A stretch of DNA of 64,000 bases from G963663315 sp965214205 (GCA_965214205.1 OZ243941.1:2232001-2296000), one strand, 5' to 3'. Shown: positions 7,499 through 17,735, counted from the first letter of the stretch. The notes: generated by a model not told the origin, from the letters alone. Made by a program: numbers and translations.

Positions 7499-8962
7499 AT
7501 GACCGATCCTGATATTTTTGAGACACTGGACCCGGAAAACTGGGACGAAATGCGTGAACTCGGCCACCGGATGATGGATGACGCCATCGACTGGCTGCAA
7601 TCCGCGGGTGAACGGCCGGTCTGGCAGCGGATGCCGGAGGAAGTCACGGACACCTTCCATCAGCCCTGCCCCGCCGAGCCCGGCGACCCGGTCGCGGTAT
7701 ATGAAGAATTCAGGCGCAATATCATGCCCTACCCGTTGGGCAATATCCATCCACGGTTCTGGGCATGGTACATGGGGAACGGCACAGTGATGGGGGCGTT
7801 CGCCGACCTGATGGCGGCCACCATGAATTCCAATCTGGGCGGCGGCTACCATTCCGCGATTCTGGTCGAAGGCCAGACGCTGGACTGGATGAAAACGATC
7901 ATGCGGTTTCCGCGGGAATCCAGCGGCCTGCTGGTCAGCGGCGGCTCGATGGCCAACCTGGTGGGGCTGGCTGTGGCGCGCAATGACATGGCCGGGTTTG
8001 ACGTCAGAAAGAAAGGGATACAGTCGATTGACCATAAACTGACGATGTACGCCTCCACCGAAGTACACAGTTGCAACCAGAAAGCCGCCGAGCTTCTGGG
8101 CCTCGGCAGCGAATGTTTCAGGCGGATTCACGTCAACGACGACTTCAGCATGAATCTCGACGACCTTGAATCCAGGCTCGCCGATGATGTCGCGCAAGGC
8201 TTCAAACCGGTCTGCGTAATCGCCACATCCGGCACCGTCAATACCGGAGCGATTGACGACCTGGGCGCCATTGCGGACATTTGCGAGCGTTATCGCATCT
8301 GGTTTCATGTCGATGGAGCGATTGGCGCCATCGCCATGCTGTCGGAACAGGCCCAACCGATGCTGGCGGGAATCGAACGGGCGCATTCAGTCGCCCTGGA
8401 CCTGCACAAATGGATGCATGTTCCATTTGAGGCCGGCTGCGTGCTGGTGCGGGACGCCAGGGCGCACAAGGACACCTTCTCACTGATTCCGGAATACCTG
8501 CAGCAATTCACCCGCGGCATCGCCTCCGGCAGCAACTGGCCGTCCGAATACGGGGTCGAACTGAGCCGTTCCTTTCGCGCCTTGAAAATATGGATGACGA
8601 TCAAGGAACACGGCACGAAAAGGCTGGGGCGCATGATTTCGCGCAATCTCGATCAGGCCCGGTATCTGGGGCAATTGATCCGGGAACGGGAAAAACTCGA
8701 ACTGGTCGCCCCGGTCGGTCTCGACATTGTCTGTTATCGGTTCAATCCGGGCGGCATGGACCTCGAATCCCTGAACGAACTGAATCGGGGAATCCTGGTT
8801 GAGCTCCAGGAACAGGGGATTGCCGCGCCTTCCTATACCACCCTGCGGAATAACTATAGTATCCGTGTTGCCATCGCCAACCACCGCAGCCGTAACGAGG
8901 ATTTTGATGTGCTGATCGCACAGACAGTCCGTCTGGGCGAATTACTGATGGCTGATCGGTAA
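7499..8962 (+). CDS. Group II pyridoxal-phosphate-dependent decarboxylase
   Basis: The 487-residue protein belongs to the aromatic L-amino-acid/glutamate decarboxylase fold-type I family. Visible motifs are SGGSMANL (phosphate-binding region), ATSGTVNTGAIDD, HVDGAIGA (the Asp that pairs with the pyridine nitrogen) and LDLHKWMHVPFEAGC with the Schiff-base Lys. It decarboxylates an amino acid whose identity cannot be told from sequence; an aromatic or aspartate-type substrate is plausible. I used the ATG at 7499; a TTG 12 bases upstream is possible, and neither has a strong ribosome-binding site. It probably forms an operon with the UMF1 transporter. Confidence 0.88.
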   Translation: MTDPDIFETLDPENWDEMRELGHRMMDDAIDWLQSAGERPVWQRMPEEVTDTFHQPCPAEPGDPVAVYEEFRRNIMPYPLGNIHPRFWAWYMGNGTVMGAFADLMAATMNSNLGGGYHSAILVEGQTLDWMKTIMRFPRESSGLLVSGGSMANLVGLAVARNDMAGFDVRKKGIQSIDHKLTMYASTEVHSCNQKAAELLGLGSECFRRIHVNDDFSMNLDDLESRLADDVAQGFKPVCVIATSGTVNTGAIDDLGAIADICERYRIWFHVDGAIGAIAMLSEQAQPMLAGIERAHSVALDLHKWMHVPFEAGCVLVRDARAHKDTFSLIPEYLQQFTRGIASGSNWPSEYGVELSRSFRALKIWMTIKEHGTKRLGRMISRNLDQARYLGQLIREREKLELVAPVGLDIVCYRFNPGGMDLESLNELNRGILVELQEQGIAAPSYTTLRNNYSIRVAIANHRSRNEDFDVLIAQTVRLGELLMADR

Positions 8963-8977
8963 TGCGGGCGGGCACGA

Positions 8978-9544
8978 TTAATTCGACACTCGGTCGGACC
9001 ATTTTATCGAGCAGCCGATACTGGGTATCTGATGTTCCGGTCCCAGACCGGTTTGTGCAATACGTTTCATCGCCTCGTACAGCTCGCGCCGCACTCCTTC
9101 GGCTGCCGGCCGCATCCCGCTTTCGTCCAGCCGCCCCCGGTACTGAAGTCGTAGATCCGCGTTATAACCAAAGAAATCCGGCGTGCAGACGGCGCCGTAT
9201 TGTCGGGCCGCCTGCTGACTACCATCAAGCAGGTAGGGGAATGAAAACCCTTTCTCCCGGGCCAGGCGCTCCATGTTTTCCGGGGAATCTTCAGGATATT
9301 CCGCCGGATCATTGGACATGATGGCAGCGCTGCCAATCCCGAACTGCCGCAATTCATCCGTGTCACGCACAATACGGTCAATCACCGCTTTTACGTATGG
9401 GCAGTGATTGCAAATGAACATGATCAATAACCCATTCTCCCCGCGGCAGCTTTCCAGGGTCTGGATTTCTCCATGGGTATCAGGCAGGGAGAAATCAATG
9501 GCGGGCAGGCCAAATTCACAAACCGGGGTTTCAAGGGCGACCAT
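8978..9544 (-). CDS. Thioredoxin-fold family protein with CNHC motif
   Basis: This 188-residue cytoplasmic protein has no signal peptide. It has the AhpC/TSA-thioredoxin fold, with FSLPDTHGE near the start and the redox motif in FICNHCPYVKAV (about residues 55-66), where CNHC replaces the WCGPC of thioredoxin. A later cis-Pro region, AVCTPDFFGY, is typical of the same subgroup. Such proteins are widespread in Proteobacteria, and their substrate is not firmly known; a peroxiredoxin-like or thiol-disulfide role is inferred. It is convergent with the decarboxylase gene and stands alone. Confidence 0.85.
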   Translation of the reverse strand: MVALETPVCEFGLPAIDFSLPDTHGEIQTLESCRGENGLLIMFICNHCPYVKAVIDRIVRDTDELRQFGIGSAAIMSNDPAEYPEDSPENMERLAREKGFSFPYLLDGSQQAARQYGAVCTPDFFGYNADLRLQYRGRLDESGMRPAAEGVRRELYEAMKRIAQTGLGPEHQIPSIGCSIKWSDRVSN

Positions 9545-9618
9545 TCCAGCTTAACCTCGTCCAGCGCTGATTACAGTTACATGGAGATTGTAATAGCGGG
9601 GCCACAATCGCTCAACCA

Positions 9619-11208
9619 TTAAAACCCGATAGCGATACCGTCCTTCCTGTGGTCTGATCCGCCCTCATAACCATGTTCCGTCTTCCTGATCAGTTGCGCC
9701 CCGCCCATGCTGAAAATCTGTTCGTGTTCGAACTCCGGGACATCGTGGCCACGTTCCCGTAATCCGGCCCGGATATGCTGGTCATACCCGGATTCCAGCA
9801 GCACCTGTTTCTCCTCAGTCACCTGCCATCTCGGCGCGTCACTGGCCGCCTGGGGGTTCATGCCTTGATCACAGATGCGCTGTACGATCTGCGCGTGTCC
9901 CTGCGCCTGCATGTGTCCGCCCATCACGCCGAAACTCATGACCGGTGATCCGTTGCGGGTAAGAAACGCCGGAATAATCGTATGGAACGGCCGCTTTCCG
10001 CCCGCCACCTGATTCGGATGACCCTCTTCAAGAGTAAATCCCGATCCCCGGTTTTGCAGACTGATCCCGGTATCGGGAATCACGATCCCTGAGCCAAAAC
10101 CACAATAATTGCTCTGAATATACGAAACCATCATACCGGACTGGTCAGCAGTCGTCAGATAGATAGTGCCACTTCTGGCTGGTACGCCGTATCCCGGGTC
10201 CTGCGCCCTGCTCATGTCAATCATCGCGGCGCGTGACGCGAGGTAACCCTCATCCAGCAGGTCAACCGCTACCCGGTCGATAAAATCCGGGTCGGCGACA
10301 TAGCGCCGGATGTCGGCAAAGGCCAGCTTCATGGCTTCAATCTGACAATGCAGGGCATCCACCGAATCCGCCTCATACTCCGCAACCGGACTGTGCGCTA
10401 AAATGCCGAGCATGATCAAGGCGCCGATCCCCTGGCCGTTAGGCGGGATTTCATGCAGATCATAACCGTGCCAGCGATGAGAGATCAATTCAACCCAGTC
10501 ACATTGATGCTGATCCAGGTCTGCTAACGTGAATTTCCCGCCATCCCGCCGAGAGGTCGCAACTATTCTCTGCGCCAGTTCCCCGCGGTAAAACGCCTCC
10601 CCCTTGCTGACCGCAATTTTCTCCAGCGTGCGGGCCTGGTCTGGAAACCGGAACAGATCACCGGTCTGCGGGGGCCTGCCATCCGGTAAAAATGGCGCAA
10701 AATCGGGGAAATCAGCAAACTCGTCCGGCGCGAAAGACCACAATCGCGCCGTGATCGGCGTAACCTGGAACCCGGCATCGGCATAATGGATCGCATCCTC
10801 GAACAGCGACTCGAAGGAGAGCCTGCCGAATTTCTCCGATAGCTCAACCCAGGCGCTGACCGCACCCGGCACAGTCACGCTATCCCAGCCGGTCAAGGGC
10901 ATTTCCTTCAAGCCCGTGAAATCCCGCTTGTCGAGCGCCATCGGACTTCTGCCCGACGCATTCAACCCATGCAACTGATCGCCATCCCGGACAATACAAA
11001 AAGCATCGCTGCCAATGCCGTTCATGGTGGGTTCGACTACGGTCAGGGTAATGGCTGCTACCAGCGCTGCGTCCACCGCGTTGCCCCCTCTTTTGAGTGC
11101 CTGCAACCCGGCCTGCGCCGCTAACGGATGGGAAGTCGCCACCATATTCTGACCGACCGCCGGCATACGCTGCGAAGGCCAGGGGAACTGTTGCTGGAAG
11201 GAATTCAT
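9619..11208 (-). CDS. Gamma-glutamyltransferase family N-terminal nucleophile hydrolase
   Basis: The 529-residue protein matches the GGT fold: an N-terminal ATSHPLAAQAGLQ..GGNAVDAALVAAITLTVVEP block and the autoprocessing site in the SGTIYLTTAD region (about residue 345), where the Thr would become the new N-terminus of the small subunit. Later GSGF and GVMGGHMQAQGH motifs are also typical. It has no signal peptide, which separates it from periplasmic glutathione hydrolases and points to the cytoplasmic YwrD/HpxW-like branch that includes oxamate amidohydrolase. The substrate is unproven. It overlaps the EamA transporter gene by 4 bp, so the pair is probably one transcriptional unit linking transport with hydrolysis. 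Confidence 0.85.
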   Translation of the reverse strand: MNSFQQQFPWPSQRMPAVGQNMVATSHPLAAQAGLQALKRGGNAVDAALVAAITLTVVEPTMNGIGSDAFCIVRDGDQLHGLNASGRSPMALDKRDFTGLKEMPLTGWDSVTVPGAVSAWVELSEKFGRLSFESLFEDAIHYADAGFQVTPITARLWSFAPDEFADFPDFAPFLPDGRPPQTGDLFRFPDQARTLEKIAVSKGEAFYRGELAQRIVATSRRDGGKFTLADLDQHQCDWVELISHRWHGYDLHEIPPNGQGIGALIMLGILAHSPVAEYEADSVDALHCQIEAMKLAFADIRRYVADPDFIDRVAVDLLDEGYLASRAAMIDMSRAQDPGYGVPARSGTIYLTTADQSGMMVSYIQSNYCGFGSGIVIPDTGISLQNRGSGFTLEEGHPNQVAGGKRPFHTIIPAFLTRNGSPVMSFGVMGGHMQAQGHAQIVQRICDQGMNPQAASDAPRWQVTEEKQVLLESGYDQHIRAGLRERGHDVPEFEHEQIFSMGGAQLIRKTEHGYEGGSDHRKDGIAIGF

Positions 11209-12101
11209 GAGGGTGCGACAGCGCGTGACCTGCGCTCAGCGCCAATTGCGATCAGGCTGTATACTACCACCGAAACCAGGACAATGGCGCTCCCCAAAAG
11301 AGCATAGCCACCCGGAACCTCATGCACCCAGATCCATACCCACAGCGGATTCAGGATGGTCTCGCTCATTGAGAACAAAGCGACCTCTGCCGCTGGAATA
11401 AAGCGCGTACCCACTGTGAGGAACAGAAAACCCAAACCAAGCTGGAACGAACCCAGCATCATGCAAATCACCAGATCATGCAGGCTGATATCGATATCAC
11501 CCACCATCACCAGCGCAATGATGCAGGTAATCAGGCCGGACAGGCCGGTAGCCGGGATCATGTCAATATGTTTGCTGGAACGCAGGAGTAAAAGGTAAAC
11601 CGCGAACAGGAAGACCAGCAGCAACGCCAGCAAATTACCGAACAGGCCGCCACTTACCAGGCCGTCGACAAACATCAGGCCAATACCGATCACCGACGTG
11701 AACATCGCCGCCAGACTCCAGACGCTGATTTTCTCCTTCAGGAACAACCACGCCAGAAGCGCGGTAACCAGAGGCGCCGAACCGATAATAAATACTACGT
11801 TGGCGACGGTGGTATGGAGCATCGCAAAAACATAGCAGACCGAACCCAATCCAAGCAGGGTAGCCGCCAGGATACCCTTGAGGCCCACCGCGCGATAAAC
11901 CGCGAATGTCTTTCTGCGGTAGCGAAACAGCATGATGGCGCCGATCGTGATGAAAAACGTGAGAGAACGGAACAGGATCACTTGCCATCCGTCCGCCCGC
12001 TCCAGGCTACGCAACATAATCCCGGAAGTACTGAGGAATACCCCGCCCATAAAGACGATCAGAATTCCGATCAGGTATCTATTTTGTGTGATTTCGGTCA
12101 A
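11205..12101 (-). CDS. EamA/DMT family transporter
   Basis: This 298-residue protein has ten hydrophobic segments arranged as two repeated five-helix EamA halves, for example LLGLGSVCYVFAMLHTTVANV in the first. It is a drug/metabolite-transporter-superfamily exporter of unknown substrate. The start is TTG at 12101; no ATG occurs before the first membrane helix. The gene begins 25 bp after the RND permease gene and overlaps the GGT-family gene by 4 bp, so it may be read from either the RND operon or its own start. Confidence 0.85.
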   Translation of the reverse strand: MTEITQNRYLIGILIVFMGGVFLSTSGIMLRSLERADGWQVILFRSLTFFITIGAIMLFRYRRKTFAVYRAVGLKGILAATLLGLGSVCYVFAMLHTTVANVVFIIGSAPLVTALLAWLFLKEKISVWSLAAMFTSVIGIGLMFVDGLVSGGLFGNLLALLLVFLFAVYLLLLRSSKHIDMIPATGLSGLITCIIALVMVGDIDISLHDLVICMMLGSFQLGLGFLFLTVGTRFIPAAEVALFSMSETILNPLWVWIWVHEVPGGYALLGSAIVLVSVVVYSLIAIGAERRSRAVAPS

Positions 12102-12126
12102 GATGAATCAGGGTTCAAGTCGGGCT

Positions 12127-15100
12127 TCAGATTTCCCGGGCCATTTCCGCATCCAGGCTTCGGGCTTTACCCTGCTGGCGCTTGCGCTCAATCGGCACCA
12201 CGATCAGCGACATCATGGGAGGCACGATGAGTAGCGTGATCATGGCGGAAAGGCTGAGTCCACCGACCACGACAGAGCCGAGACCACGATAAAGCTCCGA
12301 GCCGGCGCCCGGGAAAAACACCAATGGAAGCATACCGAAAACACTGGTTAGCGTAGACATGAAGATGGGGCGGATGCGGTTGCGGGTCGCTCTTTTGATG
12401 GCCTCGGTCGCTGCCATATCTTCAACACGGATATGGTACAGCGTCTGATGCACCAGCAGAATCGCATTGTTCACCACGATACCGATCAGAATGACAAAAC
12501 CCAGCATGGTCAGCATATCGAGGGGTTGAAAGGTAGTCAGATTGAGCAGCGCTAGCCCGCCAGCGCCGCCCGCTGCGGCAACCGGCACAGAAAGCAGAAT
12601 AATCAATGGATAGATGAAACTCTCGAACAGCACCGCCATGACCAGAAACACGATGATCAGAGAGAGCATCATATTGATGGCCATTGCGTTGCGGGTCTCC
12701 ACCAGCTTGTCAGCCGTCCCGGAGATAGTAAGCTGGATATCATCCGGGATTCCTTCTTCCTTCAATGGATTGATGACCTGTTCGCGCAGCAGGTCAATCG
12801 CCGACTCCAGAGCCATGTCAGGACTCGGACGAACCTCCAGAGTGATCGTGCGGAAACTCTCGCGGTGGCGGATCTCGGTCGGCCCGGCGGTAACAACCGA
12901 TTGAGCGAGAGACGAAACCGGAACAATCTGGCCGCTCGGAGTAACCACCGGCAGGTTGCCAATACCCTGAGTCTGATAGACACTGTTTTCATCACCCTTC
13001 AGGATAATGTCCATCAACTTGCCGTCTATGGTGGATTGGGTCACACGCAAGCCGTCATTGAACGTGTCAATGGTGCGAGCCAGCTCGATTGCCGTGACTC
13101 CGCTATCACTCAGTCTCAGGCGGTCCGGCGTGACTCTAACCTCAGGCGCCCCCAGTTCCAACCCCGGCACAGGTCGCCATTCATGCCCCTGTTGGCGAGG
13201 AAAAGTTGCCGCGATGCGGCCAAACGCCCGATTGGCAGTCTGTAGTATCTGAGTATAATCCGACCCTGAAATATCCAGGTCTATTCTGCGGCCACCGCCT
13301 ACTCCACGACCAAAAATCGAGGGCTGGGTAATGAAACCGAATGTGCCGGGTTCCCGGAAAACCGGTCTTTGCAATACCGGCTTCAGTTCCGCCACTCTGG
13401 CCGGATCGATAGCGGTAACACCGAGTATGGTTTGACCACGGAAAGCGACATAAAAGAAACGTTCGATTTTCGGCAGGCCGTCCGCCCCCGGTTCGGCGCC
13501 GGTTTCCGAAGCCCATAACGGCCGGATTTCAGACTCAATTCCCTGAGCGATGTTGCGAGTCGTCTCCAGATTGTAGCCAGGTGGTGGCAACACAAAGCCC
13601 AAAAGCAGGTTGCGATTACCTTCTGGCAGATATTCCAGCTTCGGCAAGACCTGCCAGGCGCCAGCGCTGGCAGCCAGCGTAATGACCACTGTGACCAATA
13701 ATGCCTTGAACCGGCTTTCTACGATAATGCCGACAAACCCTGTAATCAGACGAGCAAACTGGCGAGCCAGCCAGTCAACCCCCCAAATGCTGGCTCGATG
13801 ATGAGTCACGGCATTCTGCCCCGGGCCATAATATTTCCCAGTATCCTTGAAAAATCGTTTTGCCATAGCTGGAATCAGCGTAATAGACACCAGCAGAGAC
13901 AGTAATACCGAGACCGAAATAGCCACTGCAATATCCCGGAACAACTGTCCGGCCTCCAGCTCCATCACCAGAATCGGGATGAAGACCATGACCGTAGTCA
14001 AGGCTGAAACCAGTACCGCTCCCCACACCTGTTTGGCGCCCAGATAAGCCGCTTTAGCGTTTGAATGCCCCTGCTCTTTCAGGCGGTAGATATTCTCCAG
14101 CACAATGATCGCGGCATCTACCACCATGCCCACCGCAAAAGCGAGACCGGCCAGAGAAATCACATTAATCGACCGCCCGAAGGCGGCCATCGCGACAAAT
14201 GCGCCAATCACCGAAATCGGGATCGAAAAGGAGATCACCAGAGTCGCGCGCAAAGAGCGCAGGAACAGCAACAAAATCAATGCCGCCAACGAACCACCCA
14301 CCCAGATATTCTGGCGCACCAGATCGATAGCCGAATTGATATAAACCGTCTCATCGTAAACCTGCTCAAGTTTCAGGCCTGCATTCGGAATCGCGTACTG
14401 GTTCAACTCACTGATCGCCTGTTTCAGCCCGGCCATGATTTCGATGACATTGGCTCCGGTCTGCCGCTCAGCGCTCATTGCAATCGCGGGATTGCCAAGC
14501 ACCCGGATGCTGGCGGTTGGTTCCTTGTAGCCGAATTGAACGGTAGCCACGTCGGACAGGAACACCCGATCCAGAGCGCCGGCGTTGTCCGAGCTTCTGA
14601 TCAATACATCGTAGATAACATCCAGATTGTCCAATTCTCCCTCGGTACGCACTACATAGCGTCTCTTGCCCTCATCAATGCTGCCCGCGCCGACCGATAC
14701 ATTGGCATTGCGGAGTGCGGCTATCAGGTCGGTAACCGTCAGTTGAAAGCGCGCCAGCAGACTGGGATCGACAATAATCTGAATTTCCCGCTCACTGCCA
14801 CCGTAGACATTGATCCTGCCGATACCGGGAACCCGTTCCAGCCGTTCCCTTACCACATTGTCGATGAAATCACCGTATTCATGAATCGGTCGCTGATTGC
14901 CTTCCAGCCGGTACAGAGTCATCCACGCGATTGAATTATCTTCGCTGCCAGCCGTATCCAGAGTAGGCTGTTCCGCCTCATCCGGGTAATCCGGCACCCG
15001 ATCCAGCCGGTTTGCCACCAGTAACAAGGCACGATCCATGTTGGTTCCAATCTTGAATTCCAGAGTAACCTGGCTCTGCCCCTGTTGCGCCCGGCTGGTA

Positions 15101-15339
15101 ATCGACTCCAGACCTTCGAGGCCAGAGAACTGCTCCTCCTGCTGATTGACCAGTTCCCGTTCCGTTTCAGCGGGCGCCGCGCCAAACCAGTTGGTAGTGA
15201 CAGTAATCACCGGACGATTGACGTCCGGCGCCAACTGAATCGGAATCGTGGTCAACGCAACCAGCCCGAACAGGATAATCATCAACACGGCGGACACCAC
15301 CGCAATCGGTCGCTCAATAGCGGCGCGAATGATGTTCAT
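12127..15339 (-). CDS. RND efflux permease subunit
   Basis: The 1070-residue inner-membrane proton antiporter has the AcrB plan: helix 1 (about 10-28), a large periplasmic porter/docking domain, helices 2-6, a second periplasmic domain and helices 8-12. The helix-4 motif reads VGMVVDAAIIVLENIY: the first relay Asp is present, but the second (AcrB Asp408) is Ala. The helix-10 Lys940 region reads GIVVNNAILL, with Asn instead. This is not the canonical AcrB relay, though related subfamilies share it. It overlaps the fusion-protein gene by 4 bp. No TolC-type outer-membrane gene is adjacent, so a shared TolC elsewhere is expected. Confidence 0.92.
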   Translation of the reverse strand: MNIIRAAIERPIAVVSAVLMIILFGLVALTTIPIQLAPDVNRPVITVTTNWFGAAPAETERELVNQQEEQFSGLEGLESITSRAQQGQSQVTLEFKIGTNMDRALLLVANRLDRVPDYPDEAEQPTLDTAGSEDNSIAWMTLYRLEGNQRPIHEYGDFIDNVVRERLERVPGIGRINVYGGSEREIQIIVDPSLLARFQLTVTDLIAALRNANVSVGAGSIDEGKRRYVVRTEGELDNLDVIYDVLIRSSDNAGALDRVFLSDVATVQFGYKEPTASIRVLGNPAIAMSAERQTGANVIEIMAGLKQAISELNQYAIPNAGLKLEQVYDETVYINSAIDLVRQNIWVGGSLAALILLLFLRSLRATLVISFSIPISVIGAFVAMAAFGRSINVISLAGLAFAVGMVVDAAIIVLENIYRLKEQGHSNAKAAYLGAKQVWGAVLVSALTTVMVFIPILVMELEAGQLFRDIAVAISVSVLLSLLVSITLIPAMAKRFFKDTGKYYGPGQNAVTHHRASIWGVDWLARQFARLITGFVGIIVESRFKALLVTVVITLAASAGAWQVLPKLEYLPEGNRNLLLGFVLPPPGYNLETTRNIAQGIESEIRPLWASETGAEPGADGLPKIERFFYVAFRGQTILGVTAIDPARVAELKPVLQRPVFREPGTFGFITQPSIFGRGVGGGRRIDLDISGSDYTQILQTANRAFGRIAATFPRQQGHEWRPVPGLELGAPEVRVTPDRLRLSDSGVTAIELARTIDTFNDGLRVTQSTIDGKLMDIILKGDENSVYQTQGIGNLPVVTPSGQIVPVSSLAQSVVTAGPTEIRHRESFRTITLEVRPSPDMALESAIDLLREQVINPLKEEGIPDDIQLTISGTADKLVETRNAMAINMMLSLIIVFLVMAVLFESFIYPLIILLSVPVAAAGGAGGLALLNLTTFQPLDMLTMLGFVILIGIVVNNAILLVHQTLYHIRVEDMAATEAIKRATRNRIRPIFMSTLTSVFGMLPLVFFPGAGSELYRGLGSVVVGGLSLSAMITLLIVPPMMSLIVVPIERKRQQGKARSLDAEMAREI

Positions 15340-16511
15340 TGCGAGCCTGCGATACGAACGGCCTGCCCCGGCCTCAGCCTCTCATTTCCCCGTATCACAA
15401 CCCGTTCCCCAGCGGACAGGCCAGTCATCACCTCGACCCGATTGCCGATCGAATAACCCGTTTCCAATTCACGGATTTCGACTACTTCCGGTTGCGGCTC
15501 CGATTGCGAATCGGTCGGCTCCTCCGCCCCCTTAACCACGACATAGACCACATTGGCCTGCCCGCGCCGGATAATGCCGTCCTTGTGCACGGTCAGGATT
15601 TCACGCACATCGGATACCGGAACATATACGGTCACGCTTTGCTCGTTCGCAAGGTCGCCAGCCCCATCCCCCAGAATCGGCTCGAACCGGACTCGCCGGG
15701 TTCGTGTGCGGGGGTTCTCTTCCGGTATGATTGCACGCATTGTGGCCTTGTGCTGGCTTCCATTTTCCAGCTCGATACGCACCATGAAGCCCGGCGACAG
15801 ACCCTTTAGCTGAGCAGCCGGAATGTCAGCCTCAAGCTCAAGACGCCGATCCGATATTAACCGGAAAACAGGCTGCCCGACTTGCAGGTAATTGCCAACC
15901 TCGGTCAGTTTTTCGGTGATGGTTCCATCGAATGGCGCCCGAATGGTCGCATTCTCATACGCCAGTGCGGCAATCTCAAAAAGCACCTGGCTACTGCGGA
16001 TGCCCGCCTCCGACTCGTTGAGTCGTGACCTGGCTATTTTCTGTTGCTGCAAGGCATCATCCAGAGCGGCCTGGCTGATTGCCGCCGACCCCTTCAAGGC
16101 TTCCAGCCGGTCCACTTCCTGCCCGGCCAGGACCAACTCAGCCTTCACCGTTCTCAACCGTGTCCGGGCTTCAACCAACGCCGATTCGGCCTGCTTTTTA
16201 AGAAGCTCCAGATTGGTCGTGTCGAGGCGTGCCAGTACTTGTCCCACCGCTACAACATCACCGGGCTCAACCAGGGTTTCGGCAACCGGCCCACTGATAC
16301 GTACAGCGACCGTGCCGGTCTGTTTGGCGATCAGCCGCCCCAGTATCGGCGCCGTCTGGGTGAACTGCTCGGAAACCACCGCGTCAACCGAAACCAGCGC
16401 CGCCTGTTGGGCATATACGACAGAAACCCAGGGCAGCGTCAGAATAAACAGACAACGAATCAGATTTTTATACAAGAGCGGATTACCAGGCAATGGCTTG
16501 ACAACAATCAT
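15336..16511 (-). CDS. RND efflux periplasmic adaptor (membrane fusion protein)
   Basis: The 391-residue HlyD/AcrA-family adaptor has an N-terminal signal sequence (LIRCLFILTLPWVSVVYAQQ, about 17-36). A lipoyl half-motif VEPGDVVAVGQVLARLD, a coiled-coil hairpin (about 95-180), a second lipoyl half (ATIRAPFDGTITE), beta-barrel and membrane-proximal domains follow. The C-terminus has the common GLSAGERVVIRGNERLRPGQAV pattern. It bridges the RND permease to an outer-membrane channel. It is the first gene of the pump operon and overlaps the permease gene by the ATGA junction. No adjacent regulator was found. Confidence 0.92.
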   Translation of the reverse strand: MIVVKPLPGNPLLYKNLIRCLFILTLPWVSVVYAQQAALVSVDAVVSEQFTQTAPILGRLIAKQTGTVAVRISGPVAETLVEPGDVVAVGQVLARLDTTNLELLKKQAESALVEARTRLRTVKAELVLAGQEVDRLEALKGSAAISQAALDDALQQQKIARSRLNESEAGIRSSQVLFEIAALAYENATIRAPFDGTITEKLTEVGNYLQVGQPVFRLISDRRLELEADIPAAQLKGLSPGFMVRIELENGSQHKATMRAIIPEENPRTRTRRVRFEPILGDGAGDLANEQSVTVYVPVSDVREILTVHKDGIIRRGQANVVYVVVKGAEEPTDSQSEPQPEVVEIRELETGYSIGNRVEVMTGLSAGERVVIRGNERLRPGQAVRIAGSQ

Positions 16512-16580
16512 TATCCCGTAAACCAGGCGGATATGATAGCGGAATCACAGGCATGTCATCATACAGGAGAAAACGGTAGC

Positions 16581-17735
16581 TCAACCCGTGGTTGAGCCGC
16601 CCTGCAGGTAGATATCCCGCTTGGGGTACGGAATTTCCAGGTCATGCTCTCGGAATGCCTGACGGGTCGCCATATAAAGCTGATGCAGCGTCCGTCCGCG
16701 CAACGCCGGTTCATCAATCCAGCAAAGCAGTTCAATGTTGATTCCACTGTCCGCAAAGCCGCGCACGCGAACCGCTGCCTCCGGCTCCTTGCATACGCCC
16801 GGATGGTTATCCGCAACCTCTCTCAATACCTCGCACACCTCTTCCAGATCCGCGTCATAAGAAGCCTGTACGCTGAGGCGCAGGCGCAGTTTGCTCGATG
16901 GGCCGCCGGTTTCATTGACGATTTTCGCGTTGCCGATGACCCCGTTCGGAATAATGACTTCGATCTGGTCGCGGGTAAGCAGTCGGGTACTGCGCAAACC
17001 GATGTGAGTCACCTTGCCGCGCTCGCCGGTATCCAGGTTGACATAGTCACCCAGCTTGTAAGGCATGTCGGCTATGATGAAAAACCCGGAAAACAGGTTG
17101 GCCAGAGTGTCCTTGGCGGCAAACCCGATGGCGATGCCGGCGATGCCGGCCGAGGCCAGGAAACCGACCGGGTTGATACCCCACAGGACAAACAGGGCAT
17201 AAACGCCAATCAGAATAATCAGAACCTTGAATACGATACTGAGTAAGGGTTTGCTTTGATCATTGATCAACGTGACGCGATTATTGACCGACATCGCGGA
17301 AGTGAGAGCGCTCACCAGGCGAAAACCGAAACCCAGCCAGACCAGAATCAGAACCGACCCGGTAAACAGCACAGCGGTATCCGCGACCGCGTTATCCGGC
17401 CAACTCGAAGACAGGGCGATAATCAGACCCACACAGACCACGGTGACAAAAACCGGCCGGTTCAGCATGATGATGAGCTGATTGTCCGCGACCCCGGACA
17501 GACGCTCCGCCAGTTTCCGGCCCACCATGTTCAGCGCGAACCGGCGAATGACATAAGCCAGCAACCAGAACAGCAGCGCGATGGCGACAGCCTGTACAAT
17601 CGGATAAGCGTCCAGAAATTGCCAGTAAGGCTGCAGTTGGTCGGGCAACAGTTCCACAAAGGGCGGCAGTTCGGCAGCCAGGTCGACCGGCATCAGTTCT
17701 GTTGTCTTTTCCGTACTTTGCTGGCTATCGGCCAT
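16581..17735 (-). CDS. Small-conductance mechanosensitive channel (MscS family)
   Basis: This 384-residue membrane protein relieves hypo-osmotic turgor. Several N-terminal transmembrane segments (about 45-190) lead to the pore helix, ASAGIAGIAIGFAAKDTLANLFSGFFI. This resembles the MscS TM3 Gly/Ala-rich packing motif and is followed by the beta-domain signature YKLGDYVNL..GERGKVTHIGLRSTRL. The C-terminal alpha/beta domain ends with PYPKRDIYLQGGS. It carries two more N-terminal helices than E. coli MscS. It is flanked by the RND operon and a divergent esterase gene. Confidence 0.93.
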   Translation of the reverse strand: MADSQQSTEKTTELMPVDLAAELPPFVELLPDQLQPYWQFLDAYPIVQAVAIALLFWLLAYVIRRFALNMVGRKLAERLSGVADNQLIIMLNRPVFVTVVCVGLIIALSSSWPDNAVADTAVLFTGSVLILVWLGFGFRLVSALTSAMSVNNRVTLINDQSKPLLSIVFKVLIILIGVYALFVLWGINPVGFLASAGIAGIAIGFAAKDTLANLFSGFFIIADMPYKLGDYVNLDTGERGKVTHIGLRSTRLLTRDQIEVIIPNGVIGNAKIVNETGGPSSKLRLRLSVQASYDADLEEVCEVLREVADNHPGVCKEPEAAVRVRGFADSGINIELLCWIDEPALRGRTLHQLYMATRQAFREHDLEIPYPKRDIYLQGGSTTG

